In this document: one piece after another, positions 46,367 through 54,721 of the stretch
Layout of the letters: each line of letters begins with the position of its first letter
How positions within the stretch are numbered: position 1 is the stretch's first letter
NCBI GenBank assembly: GCA_963825575.1
Contig: CAWGUB010000020.1
Coordinates: forward strand, 1 to 64,000
Direction of reading: 5' to 3'
Origin: JAFDBW01 sp963825575
GTDB lineage: Bacteria > Desulfobacterota > Desulfuromonadia > Desulfuromonadales > BM103
DNA length: 64,000 nucleotides
Position numbers and translations under genes: made by a program
The notes under the pieces: model-generated
Databases searched by the model: none
Seen by the model: only the letters and a program-made list of their open reading frames with translations
Told to the model about the DNA's origin: nothing

Positions 46367-46543
46367 TCAATTATAGCCCTGGTCTGCCCCGGGAGCCGGT
46401 TTAATCAAGGCGACGATCAAAATGGCAAAAGGTCCGAGAAAAAGGCCCAGGAGTCCCCATAAGTAAATGTTCCGTTTTTTGCCATGGGCAAGAGAAGCCG
46501 CGGCAAAAGGGAAGACAAGCCATGCAATCAGGTAGTTCATCAT
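46367..46543 (-). CDS. Small two-helix membrane protein (58 aa)
   Basis: MMNYLIAWLVFPFAAASLAH, a basic turn (GKKRN), then IYLWGLLGLFLGPFAILIVA and KPAPGADQGYN. The glycine-phenylalanine-proline pattern is common in small orphan membrane proteins placed next to zinc-ribbon or transport genes. The second ATG (46540) has the better GGAG spacing. Confidence 0.6.
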   Translation of the reverse strand: MMNYLIAWLVFPFAAASLAHGKKRNIYLWGLLGLFLGPFAILIVALIKPAPGADQGYN

Positions 46544-46726
46544 ATCTCCATAGTGGTTGGTTAATCTCAGATGAGACTATAGAAGATACACATTTTGGAG
46601 GCAGGACGATAGCGCTAATGCCGGCACAGACCCACATGCAAAGGCCCTAACAGGCTACCTCTCCTGAGACGGCCCAGTTAACAGGCCGCCTCAGGGGCAG
46701 AAACAATATTCACAACTCAAGCTCGT

Positions 46727-47464
46727 TTAACGAAGTGTCTCGTCGAGATATGCGACAAAACTTTGCCACGATTTACGATCAGCATCTTCTCGATACCGAT
46801 CTGAACCGAACACGGTGAAGGCATGCGGGGCGCCGCCGTAGGTAATCATCTCATGCTTGACGCCGTGCTTTTCCAGCTCATTTGCCAAGGCAGCGAAATC
46901 ATCCATGGTGATGGCGCTGTCAGCGGTACCGTGCAGAATCAGGAACTGTCCCTTTGCTTTGCTGTAATCCTGCCCTTCCGGAGTACTCAACCCGCCGTGG
47001 AAAGTAACGAAACCTTTAACATCAGCACCGGAACGGGCATATTCAAGGACTGCCGCGCCACCAAAACAATAGCCCATGACAACCGCATTACCTGTGTTGC
47101 CACCTTTCTTTTTGGCTTCATCGACGGCACCCTGAATCAGCGCACGCATCTTTGCACGATCTTTATACAACTCTCCGGTATGTTGTTTTTTGTCCACGAG
47201 CTCCGTTGGGCGAACACCCTTACCGAACAGGTCTGCGGCGAAAACCGCGTAACCCAGCTCTGCGAGCATCTCCGCTCGCTTGACCTCGTAATCAGTCAAA
47301 CCGTCCCAATCGTGCAGTAATATGACCAGCGGGGCTTTGGCAGACGGGCTGGTGTAATAGCCCTCATAGTCGGCTCCGTTGACCTTGTAATCCACGACTT
47401 GACCGGCAGCGAGAGCAGTGCTGGCAAAAATAAGCATGGTAAAAATTATTGACCAGACTTTCAT
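46727..47464 (-). CDS. Exported dienelactone hydrolase family protein (245 aa)
   Basis: Alpha/beta hydrolase with a signal peptide (SIIFTMLIFASTALAAG). Nucleophile Cys in VMGYCFGGAAVLEY, Asp in HGTADSAITMDDF and His in YGGAPHAFTVFG complete the DLH triad. KAPLVILLHDWDGLTDYEVK is the usual early strand. Periplasmic location is inferred; natural substrate unknown. GGAGGACGTT precedes the start. Confidence 0.92.
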   Translation of the reverse strand: MKVWSIIFTMLIFASTALAAGQVVDYKVNGADYEGYYTSPSAKAPLVILLHDWDGLTDYEVKRAEMLAELGYAVFAADLFGKGVRPTELVDKKQHTGELYKDRAKMRALIQGAVDEAKKKGGNTGNAVVMGYCFGGAAVLEYARSGADVKGFVTFHGGLSTPEGQDYSKAKGQFLILHGTADSAITMDDFAALANELEKHGVKHEMITYGGAPHAFTVFGSDRYREDADRKSWQSFVAYLDETLR

Positions 47465-47570
47465 AACGTCCTCCAGTAGCTGCTAATAGTTGAGTATATT
47501 GATCTGGATTGTAACAGATTTTGAGATGGCGTGTGTTTCGTAGGACAATTTTTGTTCAAAGTATCAGAAA

Positions 47571-48350
47571 TTACGATAACGGGCTCATGGCCATAAACTC
47601 ATCGAGCCAGGCAGCAATCTTTACGTAATGAGAGCCTCGCCAGTAGAGCCGGTGACAACTTGAGCAGCGATGGAACTCTTCGTAGTAAAGCCTGGTCTTG
47701 GATTCCAGACGATCCAAAACATCGGTTTTTTCCACCCTGGCCATCAAGCCGTTGCAAATCATGCAACGCTTCCACAGGTGGAGCCGGTCGGACAAATCGT
47801 ATCGTTTCAGGACTGCGCGCAACTGGCAGTCGATATGGTCACTGCGCACCAGGTATCCATGCATGACCTTGCGATGTTTGAGGATGCCGAGATCGCGAGT
47901 CAGAATGATGCGGTTTTCACGTTCGGCAATTTCCATAATTTCAGCGTCCTCAAGATCGTTCCGGTAGCAGACGTCGAAACCGAGCAGACGCATGCGACGA
48001 GCGAGTTTGCCGAGATGGACATCGAGAACAAAGCAGACAGGATCAGGGGGACAAGGGGTGAGCTTTAGCGGATTGGCAACTGGAATGTCCGAAAAAACCG
48101 GATGAACATCAATAATGTCATTGTCTTGCAGAGGATACGAGAAGTTTACAGAGAGCCCGTTGGCGAGGATTACATCGACTTCGGTGTGAGGGATGCCCAT
48201 GGCTTCTATGGCATCCTTGATGCCCGGGTTGTCCCTGAAACCATAGGTTGGTCGATCTGCGCGATATCGACGCACCAAGAGCTCTTCAAGCCCGCCATGA
48301 AAAATGAACCGGGCTGAAGATCCTAAGGAATTATCGGTTTGCCGCGTCAC
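47571..48350 (-). CDS. Mut7-C RNase-domain protein with ubiquitin-like N-terminus (259 aa)
   Basis: The N-terminal part (ARFIFHGGLEELLVRRYRAD ... SYPLQDNDIIDVHPVF) is the ubiquitin-like fold found in front of Mut7-C. The C-terminal part has VCFVLDVHLGKLARRMRLLG, with the PIN-like nuclease Asp, RIILTRDLGIL, and a zinc ribbon with CMICNG and CSSCHRLYWRG. It is probably an RNase. The GTG at 48350 has AAGGGA before it and clears the upstream gene; a longer frame to 48422 would overlap it. Confidence 0.85.
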   Translation of the reverse strand: MTRQTDNSLGSSARFIFHGGLEELLVRRYRADRPTYGFRDNPGIKDAIEAMGIPHTEVDVILANGLSVNFSYPLQDNDIIDVHPVFSDIPVANPLKLTPCPPDPVCFVLDVHLGKLARRMRLLGFDVCYRNDLEDAEIMEIAERENRIILTRDLGILKHRKVMHGYLVRSDHIDCQLRAVLKRYDLSDRLHLWKRCMICNGLMARVEKTDVLDRLESKTRLYYEEFHRCSSCHRLYWRGSHYVKIAAWLDEFMAMSPLS

Positions 48351-48366
48351 GCGTCCCTTGTTTTGA

Positions 48367-48612
48367 CTATGCCCGATTTGCCAAAGAAACTCCGCAACTG
48401 CCGTCACAGTAAGGCTGGTCACCGGTCAACCCGCAGCCGCAAATGAATACTTTCTGGCGACGCTTGACTTTGAATTCGATCGGCGAACTGTCGCTACCGC
48501 TGTGAGACTCATCACAGAAAGGCAGGTTTTGCGACTTGCCGCAGGCACAGCGATAATAGGTTCCGGGATCCAGAGTGATTCCTATCGGCATGCCGACATC
48601 TTCTTTTTTCAT
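48367..48612 (-). CDS. Double CDGSH iron-sulfur protein (81 aa)
   Basis: Two CDGSH-type motifs: YRCACGKSQNLPFCDESH and ICGCGLTGDQPYCDGSC. Each normally binds a 2Fe-2S cluster with three Cys and one His. In the second motif the final His is replaced by Cys (codon TGC), so the cluster ligand set is altered or the site does not bind. MKKEDVGMPIGITLDPG is the start; it fits the small bacterial double-CDGSH class. Confidence 0.88.
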   Translation of the reverse strand: MKKEDVGMPIGITLDPGTYYRCACGKSQNLPFCDESHSGSDSSPIEFKVKRRQKVFICGCGLTGDQPYCDGSCGVSLANRA

Positions 48613-48621
48613 ATAAGCTCC

Positions 48622-48780
48622 TTTTAAGACACGGTACGCGGGACGCGGCACGCGGTACGTGGGACGCGGCTTAAACCATAAAACACGAATTAAATAACTA
48701 TAACCTACATTAACAATAAAGTCTTAACTAACTGAACAAAATAGTTTTCTCGTTCCGCGTACCGCGTCCCTCGTCCCGTT
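48622..48780. repeat. GCGGGACGCGG-type repeats flanking an A+T-rich spacer
   Basis: The left arm (about 48633-48670) repeats ACGCGGGACGCGGCACGCGG with a GTACG variant; the right arm (48750-48780) carries the complement (CGCGTACCGCGTCCCTCGTC). They could pair across the 80-base A+T-rich centre. A shorter relative lies at 57810-57835. Confidence 0.75.
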
Positions 48781-48782
48781 AT

Positions 48783-49019
48783 TTAAAAAAACCAGTCATA
48801 GATAAATTTACCAACAATCCCCAGGATCAGCAACTCCACCAGGGTGACCACGACCACAACCCAAACCTTACCCTTCCCTTTGGGCCTACGTTTAGTGATG
48901 AATTTAGGCATAAACCTGGACATGTCTTCGTTCATGTTCTCCCAGGCTTCCTTGAAGACACTGTCCTGCTGGTTGTTGTGGCTCGTTGCAGGCTTTTTCT
49001 TTTTTAGCTTGTTGCTCAT
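48783..49019 (-). CDS. Small single-pass membrane protein (78 aa)
   Basis: A lysine-rich N-terminus (MSNKLKKKKPATSHNNQQ), DMSRFMPKFITKRRPKGKGK, and one C-terminal transmembrane helix (VWVVVVVTLVELLILGIVGK). It is tail-anchored in appearance. No family recognised. Confidence 0.6.
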   Translation of the reverse strand: MSNKLKKKKPATSHNNQQDSVFKEAWENMNEDMSRFMPKFITKRRPKGKGKVWVVVVVTLVELLILGIVGKFIYDWFF

Positions 49020-49096
49020 AAACTGTCCGGGAATATGGTTGTTTGAGAGTACCTATTTTACAAGGTTGGTTCAGCGGCTTCCAGAATGCGAAACCA

Positions 49097-50014
49097 TTAC
49101 CAGAACGCGGAGAATCCAACCGCATAGGTATCCGAATCGATGCCGGTCTATTCCTGGGTACGGGTGCCGATGTAAGCGAGCTTGAAACCTATGTGCCGAC
49201 TGACTGGAAAGCCCAGGCTGACGGCCCAGCCGACATTCTGTTTCCGGTCGTCTTTTTCCACACCGTCCACAGTTGATTTGCCGCCATAATCATACCCGGC
49301 ACTCAAGCCGGCCCAGACTCCCGGGCGAAGGGTGTAGATCAAGTGGCTATGGATCACGTAGAGAGGATCATTTTCGAGCTCCTTGCCGTTGAAGAAGTCC
49401 GTATTGTCTGTGTAGAGCTCAACCACTCCGGTCACTTCCACAGACCACTTGCCGCGGGTGTGAAGCACCCCTAGCTCGAGGCCGGAAGGTGAAACGGTTG
49501 GTGCCGAGGTTGATCAGCTTGTCATTCATGTAGTCGCCGGTCGGCAGTTGTACGGACAGTCCTGTACCGATAATGGTTTCCGTGTCTATGGCTGCACGGT
49601 AAGCAGCATATTCCTTGCCTTGCAGCGGTGGTGCGCCGTACAGGTTGATCGCAAAACCCAGCCTGGTGTCGGCCCAGCCACTGCGACGGACTGTTGTGGG
49701 AACACCGTCGAGCAGGCCTGTCCAGCGACCCTCCTGGTAACCCTGCAACAGCTCAACCCGGGCCGTTTTATCGAACAGCGCGAAAGTTCGGATATACTTC
49801 GCGAGCCATGTGTGCAGATCGACCTGCCCGTCTTCGATCTTGAGGACCGGGTCAAAGCTGATATCCGCATCGGTGTGGGCAAATCCGCCACCGATAAAAT
49901 TGGTGTTGATCGGCAGGTGGGTCCATCTCCTGGGTTCCAGTTCTTCCGCCAGACAGATCGATGCGAGAAGGTTAACACAGGGCAGGAAAAACCCCGAAGG
50001 CAGATAATTGCCAA
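49097..50014 (-). pseudogene. Phenol_MetA_deg-type outer-membrane protein, several lesions
   Basis: Read across frames: a signal-like start (LAIICLRGFSC, TTG at 50014), frame change near 49965 to NLLASICLAEELEPRRWTHL, PINTNFIGGGFAHTDADIS, ARVELLQGYQEGRWTGLLDG, VQLPTGDYMNDKLINLGTNR; a second frame change near 49475 leads to LHTRGKWSVEVTGVVELYTD and GVWAGLSAGYDYGGKSTVDG. An in-frame TAG follows GTRTQE, and the last strand TGIDSDTYAVGFSAFW comes after it. The intact protein would be a putative outer-membrane transporter. Three lesions make sequencing error alone less likely here. Confidence 0.75.
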
Positions 50015-50137
50015 TCTTGAAAGATGAAAGTTAACTAACTCCCTGTTAAATCAGTGATCCAGAAGAGGTTGCCCGCTTATAGTATATATGCACAAGGATA
50101 TTTCAAATAAATTCAGTCAACTTGATCCCTTGTGCTT

Positions 50138-50436
50138 TCAAGCTTTTCCCTTGTAAGTCTACACTGGCAAGGAGGCCCCCTGTAACAGGCCGGCCTCTTA
50201 AACTCTGTTGTTTGTTGATAACTCGGAAACCTGGCAGAGGAGATGCCCTCCGCAAGGAGAAGGCACTTTTGCATACTTTTGTTGCCGGACAAAAGTATGG
50301 CGTCGGGCGGGACGCGACCCGCCGGTTATGATTGTGTTTCACAGAAAACAATAGGGGCAACAGATTAAATATCTGTTGCCCTATCTATCGCGAAGCCTTG
50401 CTGAATTTTGTCATCAGTCTGAAACCTCCAAACAGG
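50138..50436 (+). repeat. Full-length copy of the structured intergenic repeat
   Basis: About 300 bases: a 5' module (50138-50265) matching the inverted copy at the left window edge and ending in the GCAA-capped hairpin; then three hairpins matching 1618-1795: CATACTTTTG / CAAAAGTATG, GGCGGG-ACGCGA-CCCGCC and a long CAACAGAT / ATCTGTTG stem. The tail is TGCTGAATTTTGTCA. Stem positions differ from the other copy in pairs (T-A to A-T in hairpin 1, G-C to T-A in hairpin 3), so structure is conserved beyond sequence. No protein is evident. Confidence 0.75.
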
Positions 50437-50608
50437 AGGTCCTTCATATAGAAACTTTTTACAAGTGTAGAAACTCGAAAAGTTGGGAAACAGTGCGAGA
50501 GGATTTGTAAGATGCAAAAGTCCGTTCAGGTGGATGGCTTTACAAGTCCTGTAAATGAGAATGGCCCATCCAGAGCGGACGGGCCATTTATACATTGAGG
50601 TCAGTGTG
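50437..50608. other. Spacer with a terminator-like hairpin
   Basis: It contains AGTGCGAGAGGATTTGTAAG (compare similar words at 19936 and 32955), the hairpin at 50560-50588 and the tail ATTGAGGTCAGT. Frames on the minus strand here show no coding character. Confidence 0.4.
50560..50588 (-). terminator. Hairpin downstream of the small lipoprotein gene
   Basis: ATGGCCCATCC pairs with GGACGGGCCAT (one mismatch). Read on the minus strand it follows the 33-codon lipoprotein gene by about 20 bases. Closely related to the hairpin at 19848. Confidence 0.5.
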
Positions 50609-50710
50609 TTATATACCCGGGATACCTATAGGCCCAGGCAAGTCAGGGATGCAGCCCGTTGCTAGCAGGAAAATTGACAGCAATAGTAAAGCTAGAAAAA
50701 TCTGTTTCAT
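50609..50710 (-). CDS. Very small lipoprotein (33 aa)
   Basis: MKQIFLALLLLSIFLLATGC is a complete lipoprotein signal with lipobox LATGC (C20); the mature part is only 14 residues, Pro/Gly-rich (IPDLPGPIGIPGI). TAGGAGTAATTA before the ATG is a good ribosome site. It resembles entericidin-size lipoproteins in length only. Confidence 0.6.
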   Translation of the reverse strand: MKQIFLALLLLSIFLLATGCIPDLPGPIGIPGI

Positions 50711-50851
50711 TAATTACTCCTACTGGCTTTTCAGTCACATCCAAGCGGCATTTCAATAAAATTTATAGTTTTACTAAACTTGCATTGCGGATTTTTCCCA
50801 CTTATTCAGAAAATTCCCATTTATTTAGTGTTTCTACAAAAGCAGAGAGTT

Positions 50852-51442
50852 TTACCAGGACCTCACCGGACCGGTATCCACATGAACGAAATTCGACCTG
50901 GGATAATAACCAACACCGCCACGCCCTAGCTCCAGAGCTGCTTTACGTAGCTTCTTGAGAGGGACATCCGGAATTCTCAAGTCAATCGCCTTGCCCTGTA
51001 TGTGATAACTGTGCTTGGCAACCCCACTACTTTTACGGCTCATCTTTGAATTTGTTTCGGGAGAACGGTAGCCAGAGATGATTTCAATCGGACATTGGCA
51101 ATCGAACTTGCCTTGTAGCGCAAACAACAGATCAATGGCATGAGGGTCGATCGGCTTGACAGAATCAGCGCGATGATCACGCAACAGGACGTTGATCTCA
51201 CTCAGGGCATCCTTGAGGTAAACGCCCTGCTCCCAATAGGCAACCTTGCGCAAGGTCTCGCCGGTATGGGTATTGTAAAGACTCACGGAACGGACTTCAC
51301 TGCCAGACAGACTGTAACGCGCCCAGGCCGGGAGCGGGTTGAGACAGACAACGGAGGCCAGCAGGCCGACCTTGAGTAGTTGCCTCCGGTCGATAGTTGC
51401 CTCCGTTTTATTTGTTTGATCTTTAAGCATTGATTTCCGCAT
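50852..51442 (-). CDS. DUF882/YcbK-type peptidase M15 with Tat signal (196 aa)
   Basis: It is a periplasmic murein endopeptidase-like protein. The twin-arginine signal DRRQLLKVGLLASVVCLNPL precedes the DUF882 domain, with IEIISGYRSPETNSKMSRKS, KHSYHIQGKAIDLRIPDVPL (zinc ligands His and Asp) and SNFVHVDTGPVRSW (third His). Family members trim peptidoglycan cross-links. The start at 51442 or 51430 cannot be separated. Confidence 0.9.
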   Translation of the reverse strand: MRKSMLKDQTNKTEATIDRRQLLKVGLLASVVCLNPLPAWARYSLSGSEVRSVSLYNTHTGETLRKVAYWEQGVYLKDALSEINVLLRDHRADSVKPIDPHAIDLLFALQGKFDCQCPIEIISGYRSPETNSKMSRKSSGVAKHSYHIQGKAIDLRIPDVPLKKLRKAALELGRGGVGYYPRSNFVHVDTGPVRSW

Positions 51443-51645
51443 TACCCATGAAAACGTTTTGTGAAACAGTAATCTTTGCGTTTTTAATCAGCAAAAGGCG
51501 TTCCAATCCGGAAAGTGTCGGCACTTCGGATAGTAAAAAAAATCCTGGGAGGTATTTACTCTAATGATTTCAGAATGATGGAGGATTGTCAGGGGATAAC
51601 CAACCTGCGATGCGTGGCAATAGCCTGTCGAACAATCCGCTAATA

Positions 51646-51690
51646 AACGTTGCCGGGTGACGCAATTGTGTCACCCGGCAACGTTTTTAA
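51646..51690. terminator. Perfect 17-pair hairpin
   Basis: AAACGTTGCCGGGTGAC (51646-51662) pairs exactly with 51671-51687 around an 8-base loop. TTTTTAA follows on the + strand and TTTATTA on the minus strand, so it can serve the minus-strand dodecin gene and also block + strand readthrough. The remainder of 51443-51739 has no gene. Confidence 0.85.
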
Positions 51691-51739
51691 CACAGTGAGG
51701 GTTATGGTTCAACTGATTGTTTTTTAATATAGACCCAGG

Positions 51740-51958
51740 TCAGGAAAGTTCGAAAGCAATTTTTAGAACAACCTGGTATTCCGTGACCTTGCCATCGTCA
51801 CCGATATGGCCCCGTACTTCCTGGACCTCAAACCATGAGAGTTTCTCCAGCGACGACCTTGCCCTGTCGACTGCACTCTGGATTGCTTCCTCAACACTCT
51901 TTTCCGACGTGCCGATAACCTCTACCTTCTTGTAAACGCGTGACTCACCGTAAGACAT
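51740..51958 (-). CDS. Dodecin family flavin-binding protein (72 aa)
   Basis: MSYGESRVYKKVEVIGTSEK, SVEEAIQSAVDRARSSLEKL, WFEVQEVRGHIGDDGKVTEY, QVVLKIAFEL: the complete dodecin beta-alpha-beta-beta fold. Dodecins form 12-mers that store flavin or CoA. The Trp that stacks on the flavin is in SWFEV. GGAGGT precedes the start. Confidence 0.93.
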   Translation of the reverse strand: MSYGESRVYKKVEVIGTSEKSVEEAIQSAVDRARSSLEKLSWFEVQEVRGHIGDDGKVTEYQVVLKIAFELS

Positions 51959-52092
51959 TGGATACCTCCACACCTCTGGAATGTAATGATGCAACGTGAA
52001 GGGGTAGCAAAACCATCACGCACCAGAAAATTCTACCAGAGAGGTTGTAATATGCCAGCAGAGGTTACGGTATTCGTCCTAATCGGCAGCAG

Positions 52093-52630
52093 TTATCCGC
52101 CAAAAGTGTTGCGATGGACATGTCCGAAAGGAAGATTCTCGGTTAAATGCCCGGGTTTATTCTCTGCCGGGTATCCGATACCAATAACGCATTCAACTGC
52201 ATGCGTATCAGGAAGGCCCAAAAGCTCCTTGACGAAGTCTTCTGCAGAGGATGTGGCATCATGGGGTCGTAAACGAATCTGAACCCAGCAGCTGCCCAGG
52301 CCGAGCTCTTCTGCAACCAGTTGAATGACCATGGCAGCGATCGAGCAGTCTTCAGACCAGACATCGCTCTTGTCTGCATCCGCTGCGACAACGATCGCCA
52401 GGGGAGCCCTGGATAAAAGTGCCGACCCGCTTTGCTTGGCGTCTCCGAGTTTGAGCAGCAGCTCCCGATCGTTGACGACGATGAACTCCCAGGGATTGCG
52501 CCCGCGTGAGGTCGGTGTGCGTACTGCAGCTTCGACCAGAGCCTCAATCTTGCCCCGACTCAACGGCCCGGGGTTGAAATTGGCGAATGCTCCGACGCTT
52601 GCGCAACAGGTCCAGGACTGCGGATTGCAT
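52093..52630 (-). CDS. Nitroreductase family protein, frameshift near the 5' end
   Basis: It is a flavin-dependent oxidoreductase. The N-terminal part from 52630 reads MQSAVLDLLRKRRSIRQF, the standard nitroreductase start, then shifts frame at about 52568-52575 within CAACCCCGGGCCG; the rest reads LSRGKIEALVEAAVRTPTSR, GRNPWEFIVV, CSIAAMVIQLVAEELGLGSC and GIGYPAENKP. One base lost or gained in the C/G run explains it. The substrate is unknown. It follows the REC-PilZ gene by two bases, so the two share a transcript. Confidence 0.8.
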
Positions 52631-52632
52631 AA

Positions 52633-53337
52633 TCAGTTAACCTCCAGGTAAGTACGAATAGTTTCGACCGAGCCCACGTCAATCGATTGGATTGCGACAC
52701 CAAAACCTTGCGGCAGGGTCATGTTCTGCCTTGGGAACCCCTGGTTGATCCAGGTGATGCGGCCCGAGACTTCAATCTTCTCGGCGCTGACCGTCGGCAG
52801 CAGGAAACTTGCCTTGATACGACTGTTCGGAGGTATCTCATCGCGAAACTCAACATAAAAACCGTGTAGGCTGATATCGATCCCCCTGCCCTGGTATTGT
52901 TCTCCATTGATAGAAAAATTGACCGTCATCTGACAAGGGACACGTTGCTCACGTCGTTCGATGTTGAACAGATGGCTGTGCCCCAAATTAAGAAAATCCT
53001 CGCGACCAAAAGGTTTTGCCAGGTAACCGTCACAACCCGAAGTCACTACCTCTGCGACCGTGGCATCACGATCAGGGGTAAAAACCAGCAATACAGGAAT
53101 CTTTTTCAGGGTCGGGTGTGCCTTGATATGCCGACAAGCTTCGATACCGCTCATCTCCGGCATCGCCACATCCATATAAATAAGGTCCGGCAACTCCCGC
53201 TTGGCCAGGTCAATTGCTTCCTGGCCGCTTGCAGCCGTAATCATGGTTGCCGGCGTACGCTTGAAATAATCGCACATGACTTCGCGAAAAAAAACGACAT
53301 CATCAACCAGAAGAATCTTCAGGTTGCCTTCACCCAT
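52633..53337 (-). CDS. Response regulator with PilZ output domain (234 aa)
   Basis: The receiver domain (residues 1-120) has KILLVDDVVFFREVMCDYFK, phospho-acceptor in LPDLIYMDVAMPEMSGIEAC and Lys in GCDGYLAKPFGREDF. The PilZ domain (about 125-230) has RREQRVPCQMTVNFS and ISLHGFYVEFRDEIP, matching the RxxxR...D/NxSxxG c-di-GMP-binding pattern with His in place of the usual residue before Gly. It should couple phosphorylation with c-di-GMP. Start 53337 (MGEGNLKILLVDD) has GGAGGT at proper spacing. Confidence 0.92.
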   Translation of the reverse strand: MGEGNLKILLVDDVVFFREVMCDYFKRTPATMITAASGQEAIDLAKRELPDLIYMDVAMPEMSGIEACRHIKAHPTLKKIPVLLVFTPDRDATVAEVVTSGCDGYLAKPFGREDFLNLGHSHLFNIERREQRVPCQMTVNFSINGEQYQGRGIDISLHGFYVEFRDEIPPNSRIKASFLLPTVSAEKIEVSGRITWINQGFPRQNMTLPQGFGVAIQSIDVGSVETIRTYLEVN

Positions 53338-53491
53338 ATTGAGCACCTCCGCACAGATTTAGGTGGGTGCGCACAGCAAAAAAAACAGCTATCACAAGCA
53401 GAGACAGCAAATCAAATGTTCTCTAAGCACCTGAGATCAATACCTTAAAAAAGATATTTACAAAAAATAGCATTTCCGATCATATTCTTTG

Positions 53492-53767
53492 TCATGCGTT
53501 ATCCTCGCTGAGGAGTTTGTGCAGTTTGTTGATTTTTTTATCGACGGCAGAAGTAAAATCCTCTTCACCGAGCATGTAAATAAGCTGACCTACCATCAGG
53601 TACACATCGGCAAGTTCATCTACAACGACTCCACGATCAACTTTTCCCCGGGCAAAATGCTGTATCGTGGCAATCAGTTCGGCGCATTCTTCGACAGCCT
53701 GTTCATATTGGGCTTTTTCACCCCATTTGGCGATCGTTTTGGCGTAAATATCACGGTGCCGCAGCAT
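53492..53767 (-). CDS. MazG-like nucleotide pyrophosphohydrolase (91 aa)
   Basis: A short all-helical NTP-PPase: EQAVEECAELIATIQHFARG and VVVDELADVYLMVGQLIYML contain the ExxE and ExxD metal-binding motifs. It probably hydrolyses a (d)NTP; could be phage- or housekeeping-derived. Start at 53767 (MLRHRDIYAKTIAKWG) preferred; the frame extends to 53845. Confidence 0.82.
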   Translation of the reverse strand: MLRHRDIYAKTIAKWGEKAQYEQAVEECAELIATIQHFARGKVDRGVVVDELADVYLMVGQLIYMLGEEDFTSAVDKKINKLHKLLSEDNA

Positions 53768-54001
53768 AGACGGTACAATCCTCCCCAAGGTTTTTCCGTT
53801 ACAAAAAAGCGATACTGCAATTTTTGCAGGGTCAAAAAGACACAAATTGCGCTTTGTTGAGAGAAGGTTAACAGGAAACAGCAGAGAAAAGAAATACTAA
53901 ATGGATACCTTTAAGATATCCGCAGAGTACGAAGAAGGAAAGGCTCATAAAGAATGTTGCACGCATTAACTGATCAGGCCAGTTTGCTTAAAACCTACTG
54001 T

Positions 54002-54148
54002 TTATTCGTCGTTTTCTTGCACGGCGACACAGGGTTCCATGGTCTCAAGGCATACGCCCTTGACCAGGTCATAGGACAGGCAGAGCCCTTCGACGACTTC
54101 TTTTTCGGCGTGATCGCATCTGGATTCGTCGATCGTTTTTGTGTTCAT
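54002..54148 (-). CDS. Small cysteine-containing protein (48 aa)
   Basis: MNTKTIDESRCDHAEKEVVE then GLCLSYDLVKGVCLETMEPC and VAVQENDE. Four cysteines (11, 23, 32, 40), acidic. AAAAGGAGATCAAC before the ATG is a strong ribosome site. No family recognised; could bind metal. Confidence 0.6.
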   Translation of the reverse strand: MNTKTIDESRCDHAEKEVVEGLCLSYDLVKGVCLETMEPCVAVQENDE

Positions 54149-54295
54149 GTTGATCTCCTTTTCGGACCGATTCTACCTGCCAGGAGCAACTTCTATATAA
54201 CTAATGAGCAAATGTTATGCCATTTCTCTGGTCTGCAGAGCCGGGCGCTGTATCGAATGAACCTTGTAATACGCGTTCAACTGCCGACGTCAGAC

Positions 54296-54326
54296 AAAAA
54301 AACCCGCACCTGATAGGCGCGGGTTT
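54296..54326 (-). terminator. Terminator of the 78-aa gene
   Basis: On the minus strand AACCCGC / GCGGGTT with a long loop is followed by seven T. It lies about 32 bases after the stop of the 78-aa protein. Confidence 0.8.
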
Positions 54327-54357
54327 GTAAATCGAACAAGGAGAAAAAAATACTTAA

Positions 54358-54594
54358 TCAACGAACTGAAAGCCTACGTTCCGGGCCGTTGTAATCGCTA
54401 TCTTCACGCTTTCTTGCACGTATCCGGTCCACTCCTACTGTCGCCCAACCATCTGCTCTCTTGAACTTATGGACGCGATGACTTTCCAGCAGGACATCGA
54501 GGACTCTCGGAGTAAAGTGGTGGTAGGTGCCATCCTTCAAGATGACATCAATATAAGAGTTCTCCATTTTGGTTGGAAATTCCCGCCCCGACAT
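54358..54594 (-). CDS. GSU3473-like small protein (78 aa)
   Basis: MENSYIDVILKDGTYHHFTP, RVHKFKRADGWATVGVDRIR and the C-terminal YNGPERRLSVR resemble a small family I remember from Geobacter (GSU3473): a strand-rich core with a GPERR tail. The tail is shared by unrelated PilZ and signalling proteins. Function unknown. GGAGGC precedes the start at 54594. Confidence 0.65.
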   Translation of the reverse strand: MSGREFPTKMENSYIDVILKDGTYHHFTPRVLDVLLESHRVHKFKRADGWATVGVDRIRARKREDSDYNGPERRLSVR

Positions 54595-54721
54595 GAGTTG
54601 CCTCCAGTGAACATAAAATCTCGTACATTTTTAACTTTATTGGCCTTAAAATCAAGGCAAAACTTTTGTTTTCAGCAACCTCTCGAGATACTTAAATTTT
54701 TCACATGTAGCATTTAAGCAC

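Noticed and set aside
50138..50436. Known riboswitch (c-di-GMP, fluoride, cobalamin or glycine type)
   Set aside because: The hairpin order resembles none of their consensus cores as I know them, and no gene starts properly downstream on the + strand.
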